A stretch of 64,000 nt of DNA from Phil1 sp040767925 (GCA_040767925.1 JAXGNN010000001.1:1542877-1606876), one strand, 5' to 3'; positions 50,400-59,367 are shown, numbered from the stretch's first letter. A program made the numbers and translations. Notes: generated from the letters alone by a model not told the origin.

Positions 50400-50426
50400 G
50401 ACGCTTCACGACGGAGCGTCTTTTTT
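50400..50426 (+). terminator. Intrinsic terminator of fic
   Basis: GACGCT and AGCGTC pair around TCACGACGG and are followed by TTTTTT. The 36-bp repeat starts seven bases later. Confidence 0.8.
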
Positions 50427-50467
50427 ATGCACAAAACAAATCGAAGCAAAGGAGGTCGAAAAGAAGC

Positions 50468-51277
50468 ATGAGCCAACAGGGAGAAGCAGCCGAGCAGATC
50501 GTCAACATGGCGACAAACGTGACCGTTAAGGGTGTTGAGTGCGTAAGCAATCTGGCGGGCAAGGGCGCATTGTCCCTTGCCACTTTCCTTATCGCGGCGC
50601 TCAAAGATGAAAAACGGACAAGCGGCAAAGCCCGTATGCGGGTGTTCAACGGTAAGCCCACAAAGGTGTTTGCTATCAAGGCAAAGGACTTGAAGCTGTT
50701 TGCCGAGGAAGCCAAGAAGTACGGAATCCTATACGCGGCGGTTGTAAATAAGAAGCAGCCGGACGGCATTGTAGATGTTGTCGTCAATGCCAACGATGCT
50801 GCAAAGGTCAATCGTATCACCGAGCGCTTTGCGCTTTCGGCGGTTGACGTAGAAAAGATACGCGCCGATATTATGAAAGCTCGTGAGGATAAGGCGAAGC
50901 AGGACGCACAAAAAGAACGCACCACCCCGCCTGCCGAAAAGGAGGCACATACCGTGGACGAGAATACGCTCGATCAGATGATTGGAAATCCAACCCCGCA
51001 GAAAACGGAGCATAAGCAGCCGGTTGAGGTTTCGGAAAACCCTACGAGGGCGAGGACGGAGAGGACAGAACATCCGTCCGAGCCTTCTTCCGAAAAACGC
51101 GAGAATACCGAGGAAGCTAAATCCGAGCGTCCGTCTGTGCGGCAGAAGATTCAGGAGCTGAAAGCGGAACGGGCAGAGAGAACCGCCGAGAAGCAGCCGC
51201 AGCGTGAGAAAACGCGGCAGACGCAGCATCAGCAGCCGCAGCGCACCAAGAAAAAAGGAAAATCGAAAGAGAGGTAA
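50468..51277 (+). CDS. DUF3801-family ICE protein
   Basis: A 269-residue protein. Residues 1-135 match the DUF3801 type (ALSLATFLIAALKDEKRTSG, VFAIKAKDLKLFAEEAKKYG, ILYAAVVNKKQPDGIVDVVV). The rest is a long, charged, disordered tail rich in Glu, Arg, Gln and Lys. Members are constant companions of the relaxase and VirD4 in these elements and may link them; the biochemical role is not known. The ribosome binding site lies within the second 36-bp repeat. Confidence 0.85.
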   Translation: MSQQGEAAEQIVNMATNVTVKGVECVSNLAGKGALSLATFLIAALKDEKRTSGKARMRVFNGKPTKVFAIKAKDLKLFAEEAKKYGILYAAVVNKKQPDGIVDVVVNANDAAKVNRITERFALSAVDVEKIRADIMKAREDKAKQDAQKERTTPPAEKEAHTVDENTLDQMIGNPTPQKTEHKQPVEVSENPTRARTERTEHPSEPSSEKRENTEEAKSERPSVRQKIQELKAERAERTAEKQPQREKTRQTQHQQPQRTKKKGKSKER

Positions 51278-51282
51278 CGAGT

Positions 51283-52134
51283 ATGGAAAACTATGATGCT
51301 TTATTTGATAAGCAGCCTGAAACGGCTGAACAGCCCTTTGACCGCGAGGCATGGGCAACGCAGAAACGAGAGCAGAGACAGGAGCTTTACGAGCTTATCG
51401 AGGAAATGTCCGATAAGACGCTTGCAGACCCTGCGGCGCTTTCGGACTATCTCAATATGCAGGCGAAGCTCGGCAAGACGAGTGTGGCGAATACCCTGCT
51501 CGTCGTAGCGCAGAAGCCCGACGCGACCTTCATCGCTAACTACGATGATTGGCAGAAGCGGGATCGCAGCGTGAAGCGTGGCGAAAAGGGTGTACTTGTA
51601 CTGGAAGCCAACGGCGAATATGAGCGCCCCGATGGTACGATGGGTGTCAACTTCGATGTGAAGCGGGTGTTCGATATTTCGCAGACCCACGGCAAGCCCG
51701 TCCGAGAACGGCAGAACCCGCCTATCAAGGCGGCGCTCAAAGCCATCACGACCAACGAGCCGGTTCCCATCAAGCTGTCCGAGGAAGTGAACCCGAGCAT
51801 CGCCGCTCTGTATAGCGAAAAGGACAAGACCGTGTATGTGGCAAAGGGCGTTGAGGGCAACGAGCTTTTCTTTGCACTGTCCCGCGAGCTTGCCCGGGCG
51901 CACAGCGGCAAGGACACCTTTGTGTGTGACTGCGCCGCAAACATCGCCTGCCTGCGGTATGGCGTACCCGCCAAATACTGCGACAGGATTCCCGATGAGA
52001 TCGCGTCCCTCGAAACCCGCGAGAAGCGCAGCGCCCTGAACATCGTCCGCGACGTCGCCTGTGAAATTACCGAGCGCGTTGACCGCAACCTTTTTGCGGA
52101 GCGGCAGAAGAACCGCAATCAGCCGGAGAGGTGA
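51283..52134 (+). CDS. ArdC/LtrC-like ICE protein
   Basis: A 283-residue protein. The N-terminal half (LSDYLNMQAKLGKTSVANTL, DWQKRDRSVKRGEKGVLVLE) is the ArdC-type single-strand DNA-binding domain also seen at the start of the giant helicase. The C-terminal half (LYSEKDKTVYVAKGVEGNEL, FFALSRELARAHSG) resembles the degenerate metalloprotease-like part of LtrC. It is likely involved in protection or processing of transferred DNA. GAGAGGTAAC precedes the ATG, five bases after the DUF3801 stop. Confidence 0.78.
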   Translation: MENYDALFDKQPETAEQPFDREAWATQKREQRQELYELIEEMSDKTLADPAALSDYLNMQAKLGKTSVANTLLVVAQKPDATFIANYDDWQKRDRSVKRGEKGVLVLEANGEYERPDGTMGVNFDVKRVFDISQTHGKPVRERQNPPIKAALKAITTNEPVPIKLSEEVNPSIAALYSEKDKTVYVAKGVEGNELFFALSRELARAHSGKDTFVCDCAANIACLRYGVPAKYCDRIPDEIASLETREKRSALNIVRDVACEITERVDRNLFAERQKNRNQPER

Positions 52135-52139
52135 CGAAT

Positions 52140-52331
52140 ATGGACGAGAAACGTGTGATCGAAGTGGACGAGTATCAGCACGGGCTTATCATCAACTCCC
52201 TGAACGACAAGCGCAACGAGCTTGTGGAGCAGGGCAAGGACACCGAGTTTGTGGACGATACCTTGATTGAGGTCATGGACGCGCCCACCAAACGCGAGAA
52301 GAAAAAGCACCGTGACGAAAGGGAGCGATAA
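52140..52331 (+). CDS. Small conserved ICE protein
   Basis: A 63-residue charged protein, MDEKRVIEVDEYQHGLIINS. The ATG at 52140 has GGAGAGG at eight bases and follows the previous stop by a few bases. The sequence ends in a very basic-acidic tail (KREKKKHRDERER). A standard small gene before virD4 in these elements, function unknown. Confidence 0.75.
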   Translation: MDEKRVIEVDEYQHGLIINSLNDKRNELVEQGKDTEFVDDTLIEVMDAPTKREKKKHRDERER

Positions 52332-52333
52332 GT

Positions 52334-52408
52334 ATGTGGCAATGTATTGAGAGCTTGGGGAAATCCGTTAAAGAAACGGAGAACACAGACGATGAGCAAT
52401 CCGACTGA
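52334..52408 (+). CDS. Possible 24-residue leader peptide overlapping virD4
   Basis: GGGAGCG precedes ATG at 52334, encoding MWQCIESLGKSVKETENTDD and four more residues; the TGA at 52406-52408 lies 14 bases inside the virD4 gene. It may couple translation of virD4, whose own ribosome binding site (GGAG, 12 bases from the ATG) is weak. Confidence 0.35.
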   Translation: MWQCIESLGKSVKETENTDDEQSD

Positions 52409-54185
52409 GAACAGAAAGACAAATATCATACTGATGGCGCTTGGCGTTATCCCCGTGGTGTGGGCGGCTGTAATGGTCGCCCCTTTTCTTTCCGATGGGC
52501 TTGCCGGTATCATCGAGGGCTTCACCTCCGGCATGGCAGACCCCATGAAGCTGATATGGTGCGCCGACTCGCCCAAAGCCATTCTCATCTTCCTCGTTAT
52601 CTACGGCTTGGGCATCGGCGTGTACTTTTCCACGAAGCACAATTATCGGAAAGGCGAAGAACACGGCAGCGCCAAATGGGGAACGGCGACGCAGCTTACA
52701 AAGAAGTATGCAGATAAGAACAAATCGGAGAACATCATACTCACGCAGAACACTCGCATCGGCTTAGATGGGCGCAAACACAGACGAAACCTTAATGTCC
52801 TTGTGTGCGGCGGCAGCGGCGCGGGCAAGACCCGCTTTTACGCCAAACCAAACATCATGCAGGCGAACACCTCTTATGTAGTCCTTGACCCGAAAGGCGA
52901 GATTTTAAGGGACACAGGCGAGATGCTGAAAAAGATGGGTTACGAAATCCGTGTGCTTGACCTTATCAATATGGAAAGAAGCCACGGGTACAACCCATTC
53001 GTGTATCTGCGGGACGACAAGGACGTGCTGAAGCTCGTTGCCAACCTTGTGCGAAACACCACCCCGAAAGGAGCACAGTCAAACGACCCGTTTTGGGAAC
53101 GCTCGGAAACGGCATTGTTGGAGGCGCTCATCCTCTACCTTGTGAACGAAGCCCCGCCGGAGGAGCAGAACTTCCCGATGGTTATGGAAATGGTAAGTGA
53201 AGCAGAGGTCAAGGAAGAAGATGAGGAATATACCTCTGTTCTCGATCAGCTATTTATGAGCCTTGAAGAGCGCAACCCCGATAGCCTTGCTTTGAAGCAA
53301 TACCATATTTTCAAAATGGCAGCGGGCAAAACTGCAAAATCCATCTTGATTTCTCTCGGCGTCCGCTTGGAGAAATTCAACCTCCCGCAGATCGCGTCCG
53401 TTGTCAACCATGATGAATTGGATTTGCCCTCGTTGGGCGATAAGAAAACGGCGCTCTTTGCCGTCATTCCCGATAACGACAGCAGCCTGAACTATATTAT
53501 CGGCATGATGTATACGCAGCTTTTTCAAGAGCTGTTCTACAAAGCCGACCATGAACACGGTGGACGGCTGCCCGTTCATGTGCATTGCGTGATGGACGAG
53601 TTCGCAAACGTCGCCCTGCCCGACGAGTTTGACAAGCTGCTTTCGACTATGCGAAGCCGAGAGGTTTCCGTGTCCATCATCATTCAGAACCTGGCACAGC
53701 TTAAAGCCCTGTTTGAGAAGCAATGGGAATCCATCGTAGGCAACTGTGACGAGTTCCTTTACTTGGGCGGCAACGAGCAATCAACGCATAAATATGTGTC
53801 TGAGCTGTTGGGAAAAGCGACCATTGATACGAACACTTACGGACAGTCCAAAGGCAGGAACGGCAATTACTCAACAAACTGGCAGATCAGCGGCAGAGAG
53901 CTTTACACCCCCGACGAGGTGCGTATGCTCGATAACCGCTACGCCCTGCTGTTTGTGCGCGGCGAAAGAGCTGTGCAGGACGATAAGTATGACATACTGC
54001 GCCACCCCAATGTCAAGCTGACTGCGGACGGCGGCGCAAAGCCGTATATCCACGGGCAAGCGCCCAATGCGTTTGATTCCGATTTCATCCTATTGGACGG
54101 CGACATGGACGATTATGAGCTGCTGTCCGAGAACGATGTAGAAGAACTCATCAAGAAAAGCGAAACGGAGGAAGAAAAGAAATGA
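52392..54185 (+). CDS. virD4: VirD4/TraG-type coupling protein
   Basis: A 597-residue ATPase. Two membrane segments lie at residues 12-35 and 57-78. Walker A CGGSGAGKTRF is near 138-147, followed by YVVLDPKGEILRDTG; Walker B CVMDEFANVALP is near 398-408, and the STHKYVSELLGKATID block is typical of TraG. It docks the relaxase-DNA complex at the secretion channel and drives its export. The stop overlaps the ATG of the next gene (ATGA). Start at 52392 chosen for the MSNPTENRKTN opening. Confidence 0.95.
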   Translation: MSNPTENRKTNIILMALGVIPVVWAAVMVAPFLSDGLAGIIEGFTSGMADPMKLIWCADSPKAILIFLVIYGLGIGVYFSTKHNYRKGEEHGSAKWGTATQLTKKYADKNKSENIILTQNTRIGLDGRKHRRNLNVLVCGGSGAGKTRFYAKPNIMQANTSYVVLDPKGEILRDTGEMLKKMGYEIRVLDLINMERSHGYNPFVYLRDDKDVLKLVANLVRNTTPKGAQSNDPFWERSETALLEALILYLVNEAPPEEQNFPMVMEMVSEAEVKEEDEEYTSVLDQLFMSLEERNPDSLALKQYHIFKMAAGKTAKSILISLGVRLEKFNLPQIASVVNHDELDLPSLGDKKTALFAVIPDNDSSLNYIIGMMYTQLFQELFYKADHEHGGRLPVHVHCVMDEFANVALPDEFDKLLSTMRSREVSVSIIIQNLAQLKALFEKQWESIVGNCDEFLYLGGNEQSTHKYVSELLGKATIDTNTYGQSKGRNGNYSTNWQISGRELYTPDEVRMLDNRYALLFVRGERAVQDDKYDILRHPNVKLTADGGAKPYIHGQAPNAFDSDFILLDGDMDDYELLSENDVEELIKKSETEEEKK

Positions 54186-54484
54186 AAATGTCCAAGAGAA
54201 TGAAACTGCTGTTTATGGTATTCTGCGTCACCGTACTGGTGTTTTCGATCACTACCACAGCCTTTGCTACCGATGACCCCATCGAGGTCATCAACAACCT
54301 GTCCGAGTTTGTGTTCGGACTGATCCGCGCTATCGGTATTATCTTGCTTGCGTTCGGTATCGTACAGGTGGGCTTGTCCCTCAAATCGCACGACCCCTCG
54401 CAGCGAGCCAACGGCTTTCTGACCCTTGCAGGCGGCGTTATCATCACCTTTGCCCGTGAGATTTTGAATCTCATCACCGGCTGA
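54182..54484 (+). CDS. VirB2-like small membrane protein (candidate pilin)
   Basis: A 100-residue protein with a signal peptide (MKLLFMVFCVTVLVFSITTT, ending AFA) and two hydrophobic helices (VFGLIRAIGIILLAFGIVQV and GFLTLAGGVIITFAREILNL) separated by a short polar loop, the layout of VirB2/TrbC pilins and of the Maff2-type proteins of clostridial elements. It is located between virD4 and virB6 homologues, as expected. Translation is coupled to virD4. Confidence 0.75.
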   Translation: MKMSKRMKLLFMVFCVTVLVFSITTTAFATDDPIEVINNLSEFVFGLIRAIGIILLAFGIVQVGLSLKSHDPSQRANGFLTLAGGVIITFAREILNLITG

Positions 54485-54498
54485 TGGAGGTGCAGGAT

Positions 54499-54720
54499 AT
54501 GTTTACACCGATAACGGAACCCATGCACATTCACTCGCTCGGCGGGCAGCTAAAGGACGCGACCATACTCGAAAAGGTCGGAGATAATCAATATGTAGCC
54601 GAGTTCAACGGCGTGAAGTGCTCCGCGATCTACAACCCGTTTGTAGGTCGCTTTTATGTTGACGATAAGTACGGAGTGATTAAGGATAAGACCCCGAGGC
54701 GATATGAGCCGTCCCGATAA
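54499..54720 (+). CDS. Small conserved transfer-region protein
   Basis: A 73-residue protein, MFTPITEPMHIHSLGGQLKD, with GGAGGTG eight bases before the ATG at 54499. It is soluble and has a VAEFNGVKCSAIYNPFVGRF core; conserved in this position but of unknown function. Confidence 0.75.
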   Translation: MFTPITEPMHIHSLGGQLKDATILEKVGDNQYVAEFNGVKCSAIYNPFVGRFYVDDKYGVIKDKTPRRYEPSR

Positions 54721-54782
54721 ACGCTATCAAGGGCAGGCCCGCATTATGGCGGGCTTGCCCGTTGACAAGGAGGTGAGACGAA

Positions 54783-55622
54783 TTGGGAACGGGTAACTGG
54801 ATACTTGATAATATTCTAAACGCATTGAACATCTGGAACGCAAAGATAGCGGAGATTTGGGAAATCATCACCCAATCACCGCAGGCATTCAAAGGCGGTG
54901 GGATATGGGACATCATCGTTGACATAAACGGCGCGCTCAAAGCCATTGGATATGCGCTACTTGTATTGTTCTTCCTTGTGGGAGTGATAAAGACTTGCGG
55001 CTCGTTTGCTGAAATCAAGAAGCCGGAACACGCGCTGAAGCTGTTTGTTCGCTTTGCCATCGCAAAAGCCGTTGTAGGCGGCGGGCTTGAACTGATGATG
55101 GCTCTTTTCCGCATCGTACAGGGCGTTATCAGCACAATCATCGGCACAAACGGCTTTGGCAGCACAAGGGTTCTTGTCGTTCCACCGGCTATTACTGAAG
55201 CGGTGAATGAACTGACATTTCTGCAATCCATCCCTGTATGGGCGGTGAGCTTAATAACGAGCCTTGCTGTTTTCGTGCTGTCACTTGTTATGGTAATGAG
55301 CGTCTACGGCAGATTTTTTAAGCTGTACCTCTACACGGCTATTGCGCCGATTCCGCTATCGACTTTTGCGGGCGAGCCGTCCTCGCACATCGGCAAGAGC
55401 TTTCTAAAAAGCTACGCCGCTGTTTGCTTGGAGGGCGCTATCATCGTGCTTGCCTGCATCATATTCTCGGTGTTCACGGCAACGCCGCCCGCACTTGCTG
55501 AGGGGGCAAACGCCGCTTCACTCGTTTGGAGTTATATGGGTGAATTGATCTTCAATTTGCTTGTGCTTGTGGGCGCGGTTAAAATGTCCGACAGAGTTGT
55601 GCGTGAGATGTTCGGGCTATAA
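54783..55622 (+). CDS. VirB6/TrbL-type inner-membrane channel protein
   Basis: A 279-residue protein started by TTG after AAGGAGGTGA. It has an amphipathic N-terminus (GNWILDNILNALNIWNAKIA) and five or six membrane helices, including IGYALLVLFFLVGVIKTCG, VSLITSLAVFVLSLVMVMSV and AVCLEGAIIVLACIIFSVFT, and a central conserved SVYGRFFKLYLYTAIAPIPL. It corresponds to VirB6, the polytopic core of the translocation channel. A weak stem (ATGCC/GGCAT at 55631-55648) lies after the stop, at the border with an antisense cargo gene. Confidence 0.88.
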   Translation: MGTGNWILDNILNALNIWNAKIAEIWEIITQSPQAFKGGGIWDIIVDINGALKAIGYALLVLFFLVGVIKTCGSFAEIKKPEHALKLFVRFAIAKAVVGGGLELMMALFRIVQGVISTIIGTNGFGSTRVLVVPPAITEAVNELTFLQSIPVWAVSLITSLAVFVLSLVMVMSVYGRFFKLYLYTAIAPIPLSTFAGEPSSHIGKSFLKSYAAVCLEGAIIVLACIIFSVFTATPPALAEGANAASLVWSYMGELIFNLLVLVGAVKMSDRVVREMFGL

Positions 55623-55652
55623 AAAAGCGAATGCCCCCGAAAAGGCATCCGT

Positions 55653-55886
55653 TTAGTCATTGAAATCAAGGAACTTGTGCGCCGGTACTTCGAGCACCCT
55701 TGCAATATCGAACAACGTGTCAAGTGAAATCGTCTTGCTGATATTTGGTGCTTCAACGTGACCGATAAAAGCAGCATTTTTGTCTATTCTCTCTGCTAAC
55801 TGCTCTTGCGTCATTCCTTTGAGTTTGCGGTAGTATGCGATTTTCAGACCAAGTTTTATGTAGTCTGTCTTGTACTCTGCTTTCAT
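55653..55886 (-). CDS. Xre-family regulator, antisense to the transfer operon
   Basis: A 77-residue protein of one HTH domain (KIAYYRKLKGMTQEQLAERI, DKNAAFIGHVEAPNISKTIS) with a C-terminal helix. It is read leftwards, opposite to all transfer genes, from an ATG at 55886 with GAGGTGAT ahead. It is divergent from the SLOG gene at 55982 and probably regulates it. With that gene it forms a cargo module interrupting virB6 and prgI. Confidence 0.85.
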   Translation of the reverse strand: MKAEYKTDYIKLGLKIAYYRKLKGMTQEQLAERIDKNAAFIGHVEAPNISKTISLDTLFDIARVLEVPAHKFLDFND

Positions 55887-55981
55887 CCCATCACCTCATA
55901 ACAATTCTATCAATTTGCGTGATGGATTATTATGTGCTATAAAGTATGTAACTATATCTGCAAGATAGGATTTAATATTCT

Positions 55982-56545
55982 ATGGTTATGAATAAAGAGA
56001 CAACCTGCTGCTTTACAGGACACAGACCGCAGAAGCTGCCGTGGGGATATGACGAGGAATGGGAAGATTGCATCCGTTTGAAAGTCAAAATGGCGGTTGA
56101 GATCGAGCAAATGCGGAAGAAGGGCGTTACTACCTTTATCTCCGGAATGGCGATTGGCGTGGATATGTGGGCGGCTGAAATCGTACTCGATTTGAAAAGG
56201 GCTTACCCGCAGGACACCATTCAGCTTGTCGCCGCTATTCCTTTCGAGGGACAGGCGAATAAGTGGAGCGGCGATTATCGGGAGCGATACTTCAACATAC
56301 TGGCGCAGGTGGACGATGAGATTACGTTCTATACCCACTACACGAAAAGCTGTATGCATGAACGAAACCGCTATATGGTAGACAACTCCGCCCACATGAT
56401 TGCCGTGTTTAACGGCGAAGCGGGCGGTACGGCGAATACGGTCAAATATGCTCAGTCAAAGGGACTGGAGATCGTGACCATAAACCCCAACGACCTGTCA
56501 CGGGAAGAAAAGCCGCGATATAACGGACTGAAGCTGCAGAAATAG
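55982..56545 (+). CDS. SLOG-family (DUF1273/YpsA-like) protein
   Basis: A 187-residue protein with the DUF1273 pattern: CCFTGHRPQKLPWGYDEEWE, then TTFISGMAIGVDMWAAEIVL, VAAIPFEGQANKWSGDYRER and an ending with IAVFNGEAGGTANTVKYAQS. This Rossmann-like SLOG fold binds nucleotides or nucleotide-derived signals. It is divergent from the Xre gene at 55653 and closed by a terminator at 56564, so the pair is a self-contained insert. The ribosome binding site is weak (TAGGA), and the second ATG at 55988 could be the real start. Confidence 0.85.
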   Translation: MVMNKETTCCFTGHRPQKLPWGYDEEWEDCIRLKVKMAVEIEQMRKKGVTTFISGMAIGVDMWAAEIVLDLKRAYPQDTIQLVAAIPFEGQANKWSGDYRERYFNILAQVDDEITFYTHYTKSCMHERNRYMVDNSAHMIAVFNGEAGGTANTVKYAQSKGLEIVTINPNDLSREEKPRYNGLKLQK

Positions 56546-56563
56546 CAGAACAACAAAACTACG

Positions 56564-56591
56564 AAGCAACCGAATCATCGGGTGCTTTTTT
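56564..56591 (+). terminator. Intrinsic terminator of the SLOG gene
   Basis: AAGCAACCGA and TCGGGTGCTT form a stem with one mismatch around ATCA, followed by TTTT. It ends the cargo transcript just before the prgI ribosome binding site. Confidence 0.75.
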
Positions 56592-56609
56592 GATTGGAGG
56601 GAAAACGAA

Positions 56610-57026
56610 TTGGAAGTGAAAATCAACCGTGAAATACGGGACTATCAAGAGAGTATCTTCTTTGGGCTGAACTTGCGTCAGCTCATTTTTTCTATTCTTG
56701 CCATTGGCGTCGCCGTTGGCATCTACTTTGGACTGAACGACATCTTAGGTACGGAAACCGTGTCCTGGATGTGCGTATTGGGCGCAGCGCCATTTGCTGC
56801 TATGGGCTTTATCCGCTACAACGGCATGAGCGCCGAGCAGTTTATTGCGGCATATATCAAGTCCGAATGGCTCATGCCAAAGTATTTGTGTTTTGAGGGC
56901 GAAAACGTGTACTGCCTTGCCCTTGCAGATTCCATTGAAAACCGCAAGCCCGATATGCAGGACACACGCTTTAAGAACTATCCGAAAAAGAAGAAAAAGA
57001 GAAACGGAGGCAGACGCGATGATTAA
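56610..57026 (+). CDS. prgI: PrgI-family (VirB3-like) membrane protein
   Basis: A 138-residue protein started by TTG after GGAGGGAAA. Two membrane helices (LIFSILAIGVAVGIYFGL and VSWMCVLGAAPFAAMGFI) follow the conserved VKINREIRDYQESIFFGLNL opening of PrgI. It is the VirB3 counterpart of Gram-positive type IV secretion systems and anchors VirB4. Its last 8 bp overlap virB4. Confidence 0.9.
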   Translation: MEVKINREIRDYQESIFFGLNLRQLIFSILAIGVAVGIYFGLNDILGTETVSWMCVLGAAPFAAMGFIRYNGMSAEQFIAAYIKSEWLMPKYLCFEGENVYCLALADSIENRKPDMQDTRFKNYPKKKKKRNGGRRDD

Positions 57027-59367
57027 AGCACTTTCACGCATCACAAAGCAGGATAAAGAGCGCATGAATATCCCGAAGTCCGTGCAGCAGGTCATCCCCG
57101 TAAAGCGGATTTGGCTTGACGGCATTTGGCTCGTCGGGAACAAATACAGCAAGTGCTGGCGCTTTACGGATATAAACTATGCGATTGCAAGCAAGGACGA
57201 TAAGACTTCGATGTTCCTTGATTACTCGGAGCTTTTGAACGCTCTCGACAGCAACGCGACCACAAAAATCACAATCTGCAACAAGCAGATGAACAAGCAG
57301 GCTTTTGAGGAATCCATCCTCCTGCCGGTTCAAGGCGATGTGTACGACGGCTACCGCAAGGAATACAACGATATGCTGCTCGACAAGGTGACGGATGTTT
57401 CCAACTCCATCGTGCAGGAACGGTATATCACCGTGTCCGTTGCGGTCAAGGACATTGACGAAGCCCGCAGCTATTTCAACCGCGTGGGCGCTGACCTGTC
57501 TACGCACCTTGCACAGCTCTCGTCATCCTGCGAGGAACTGGACAGCGTGGAGCGTTTCCGCATCTTCCACGACTTCTTCCGCGTGGGCGAGGAGGTCAAT
57601 TACAGCATGAATCTCAAACAGATGATGCGGCAGGGACGCTCCTTCCGCGACTATATCTGCCCCGACACCTTTGAGTTCAGCAAGGACTGTTTCAAGATGG
57701 GCAAGAAATACGGGCGCGTTCTGTTCCTGAAGGACTACGCCTCGTATATCAAGGACAGCCTTGTTGCAGAGCTTTGCGAGCTGAACCGCAACCTGTTCTT
57801 CTCAACGGATATTATCCCGATTCCCACCGACGAAGCCGTGCGCGAGGTGGAGAGCAAATTGCTTGGCGTGGAAACCAACATTACAAATTGGCAGAGAAAA
57901 CAGAATCAGAATAACAACTTCTCTGCCGTTGTGCCCTACGACCTCGAACAGCAGCGCAAGGAAGCGAAAGAGTTTCTTGACGATCTGACTACCCGCGACC
58001 AGCGCATGATGTTCGGGCTTGTCACCATCGTGCATACCGCCAACAACAAGAAGCAGCTTGACCGCGATACCGAAACGCTGCAATCCATCGCTCGCAAGCA
58101 CTTGTGTCAGCTTACTGTCCTGAAGTTTCAGCAGATGGACGGACTGAACACGGCACTGCCCTACGGCTTGCGAAAGATCAACGCCCTGCGGACGCTGACA
58201 ACGGAGAGCATGGCGGTACTCATGCCATTCCGCGCTCATGAGATCATGGATGTGGGTGGGACATACTGCGGCATGAACGCGATAAGCCACAACCTCATCA
58301 TTGCCAATAGAAAGAACCTCATCAACGGAAACGGGTTTATCCTCGGCGTCAGCGGTTCGGGCAAATCGTTCTTTACCAAGCGTGAAATCGTGTCCCTATT
58401 TCTCGGAACACAGGACGAAATCATCATTGCAGACCCGCAGAACGAGTACACGCCGCTTGTCAACGCATTGGGCGGCGCTGCCATCAACCTTTCGCCGACC
58501 TCGCCCAACCATATCAACGCTATGGACTTGGCGCTCGGTTACGGCGACAGTGAGAACCCGCTCATTGCAAAGAGCGAGTTCGTGCTTTCCTTTATCGAGC
58601 AGATCATGGGCGGCACAGGCAAGCTCGAAGCGGTTGACAAATCCATCATTGACCGCTGCCTGACGAACATCTATGCGGACTATCTTGCAAGCAACTATAC
58701 CATTCAGCCGCCTACGCTCTCCGACCTGTATTCCGAACTGAAAAAGCAGAAAGAAAAGCAGGCAAAAGAACTGGCGCTTGCCATTGAGATGATCTCCCAG
58801 GGCAACCTCAATATGTTCGCGCATCAGACCAATGTGGATGTTCATAACCGGCTCATCGCCTATGGCATCCGCGACCTCGGCAAGCAGCTACGGACGCCGG
58901 GTATGCTCGTTATGACCGACGCCATCCGTAACCGCGTGGCGCGAAACCGTGAGCGCGGCATCCGTACCCATGTTATCCTCGATGAGATGCACATTTTCTT
59001 TGCCAACGACCTTTCGGCGCAGTTCTTCGCGGAATCGTGGAAGCAGTTCAGAAAGGACGGTGCGCTTGCGACAGGTATCACGCAGAACGTGGAGGACTGC
59101 TTGAAATCCCTCACAGCCCGTACCATGCTTGCAAACTCGGAATACCTTGTCATGCTGAATCAGGCTCCTACGGACAGGATCGAGCTTGCCAAGCTCCTGC
59201 ACATTTCCGACAATCAACTCTCCTATATCACCAACGTCGGTTTCGGCAAGGGGCTTCTGAAGTGCGGCAACAGCATCGTGCCTTTCGTGGACAACTTCCC
59301 GAAGAACACAAGACTGTATCAGCTTATGAGTACCAAGCCCGGGGAGATACAGGAAATCCTCGGATGA
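57019..59367 (+). CDS. virB4: VirB4/TraE-type secretion ATPase
   Basis: A 782-residue ATPase; the ATG at 57019 with ACGGAGG upstream overlaps prgI. Walker A LGVSGSGKSFFTKRE is near residue 443 and Walker B THVILDEMHIFFAND near 652; the TGITQNVEDCLKS and NSEYLVMLNQAPTDR blocks are typical of VirB4. The N-terminal half forms the channel-contacting domain. It powers assembly of the channel and DNA transfer. The ending QLMSTKPGEIQEIL is normal, so the gene is complete. Confidence 0.95.
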   Translation: MIKALSRITKQDKERMNIPKSVQQVIPVKRIWLDGIWLVGNKYSKCWRFTDINYAIASKDDKTSMFLDYSELLNALDSNATTKITICNKQMNKQAFEESILLPVQGDVYDGYRKEYNDMLLDKVTDVSNSIVQERYITVSVAVKDIDEARSYFNRVGADLSTHLAQLSSSCEELDSVERFRIFHDFFRVGEEVNYSMNLKQMMRQGRSFRDYICPDTFEFSKDCFKMGKKYGRVLFLKDYASYIKDSLVAELCELNRNLFFSTDIIPIPTDEAVREVESKLLGVETNITNWQRKQNQNNNFSAVVPYDLEQQRKEAKEFLDDLTTRDQRMMFGLVTIVHTANNKKQLDRDTETLQSIARKHLCQLTVLKFQQMDGLNTALPYGLRKINALRTLTTESMAVLMPFRAHEIMDVGGTYCGMNAISHNLIIANRKNLINGNGFILGVSGSGKSFFTKREIVSLFLGTQDEIIIADPQNEYTPLVNALGGAAINLSPTSPNHINAMDLALGYGDSENPLIAKSEFVLSFIEQIMGGTGKLEAVDKSIIDRCLTNIYADYLASNYTIQPPTLSDLYSELKKQKEKQAKELALAIEMISQGNLNMFAHQTNVDVHNRLIAYGIRDLGKQLRTPGMLVMTDAIRNRVARNRERGIRTHVILDEMHIFFANDLSAQFFAESWKQFRKDGALATGITQNVEDCLKSLTARTMLANSEYLVMLNQAPTDRIELAKLLHISDNQLSYITNVGFGKGLLKCGNSIVPFVDNFPKNTRLYQLMSTKPGEIQEILG

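Noticed and set aside
56845..57018. Longer virB4 frame starting at 56845
   Set aside because: These codons overlap prgI out of frame; the ATG at 57019 has a proper ribosome binding site and the standard N-terminus.
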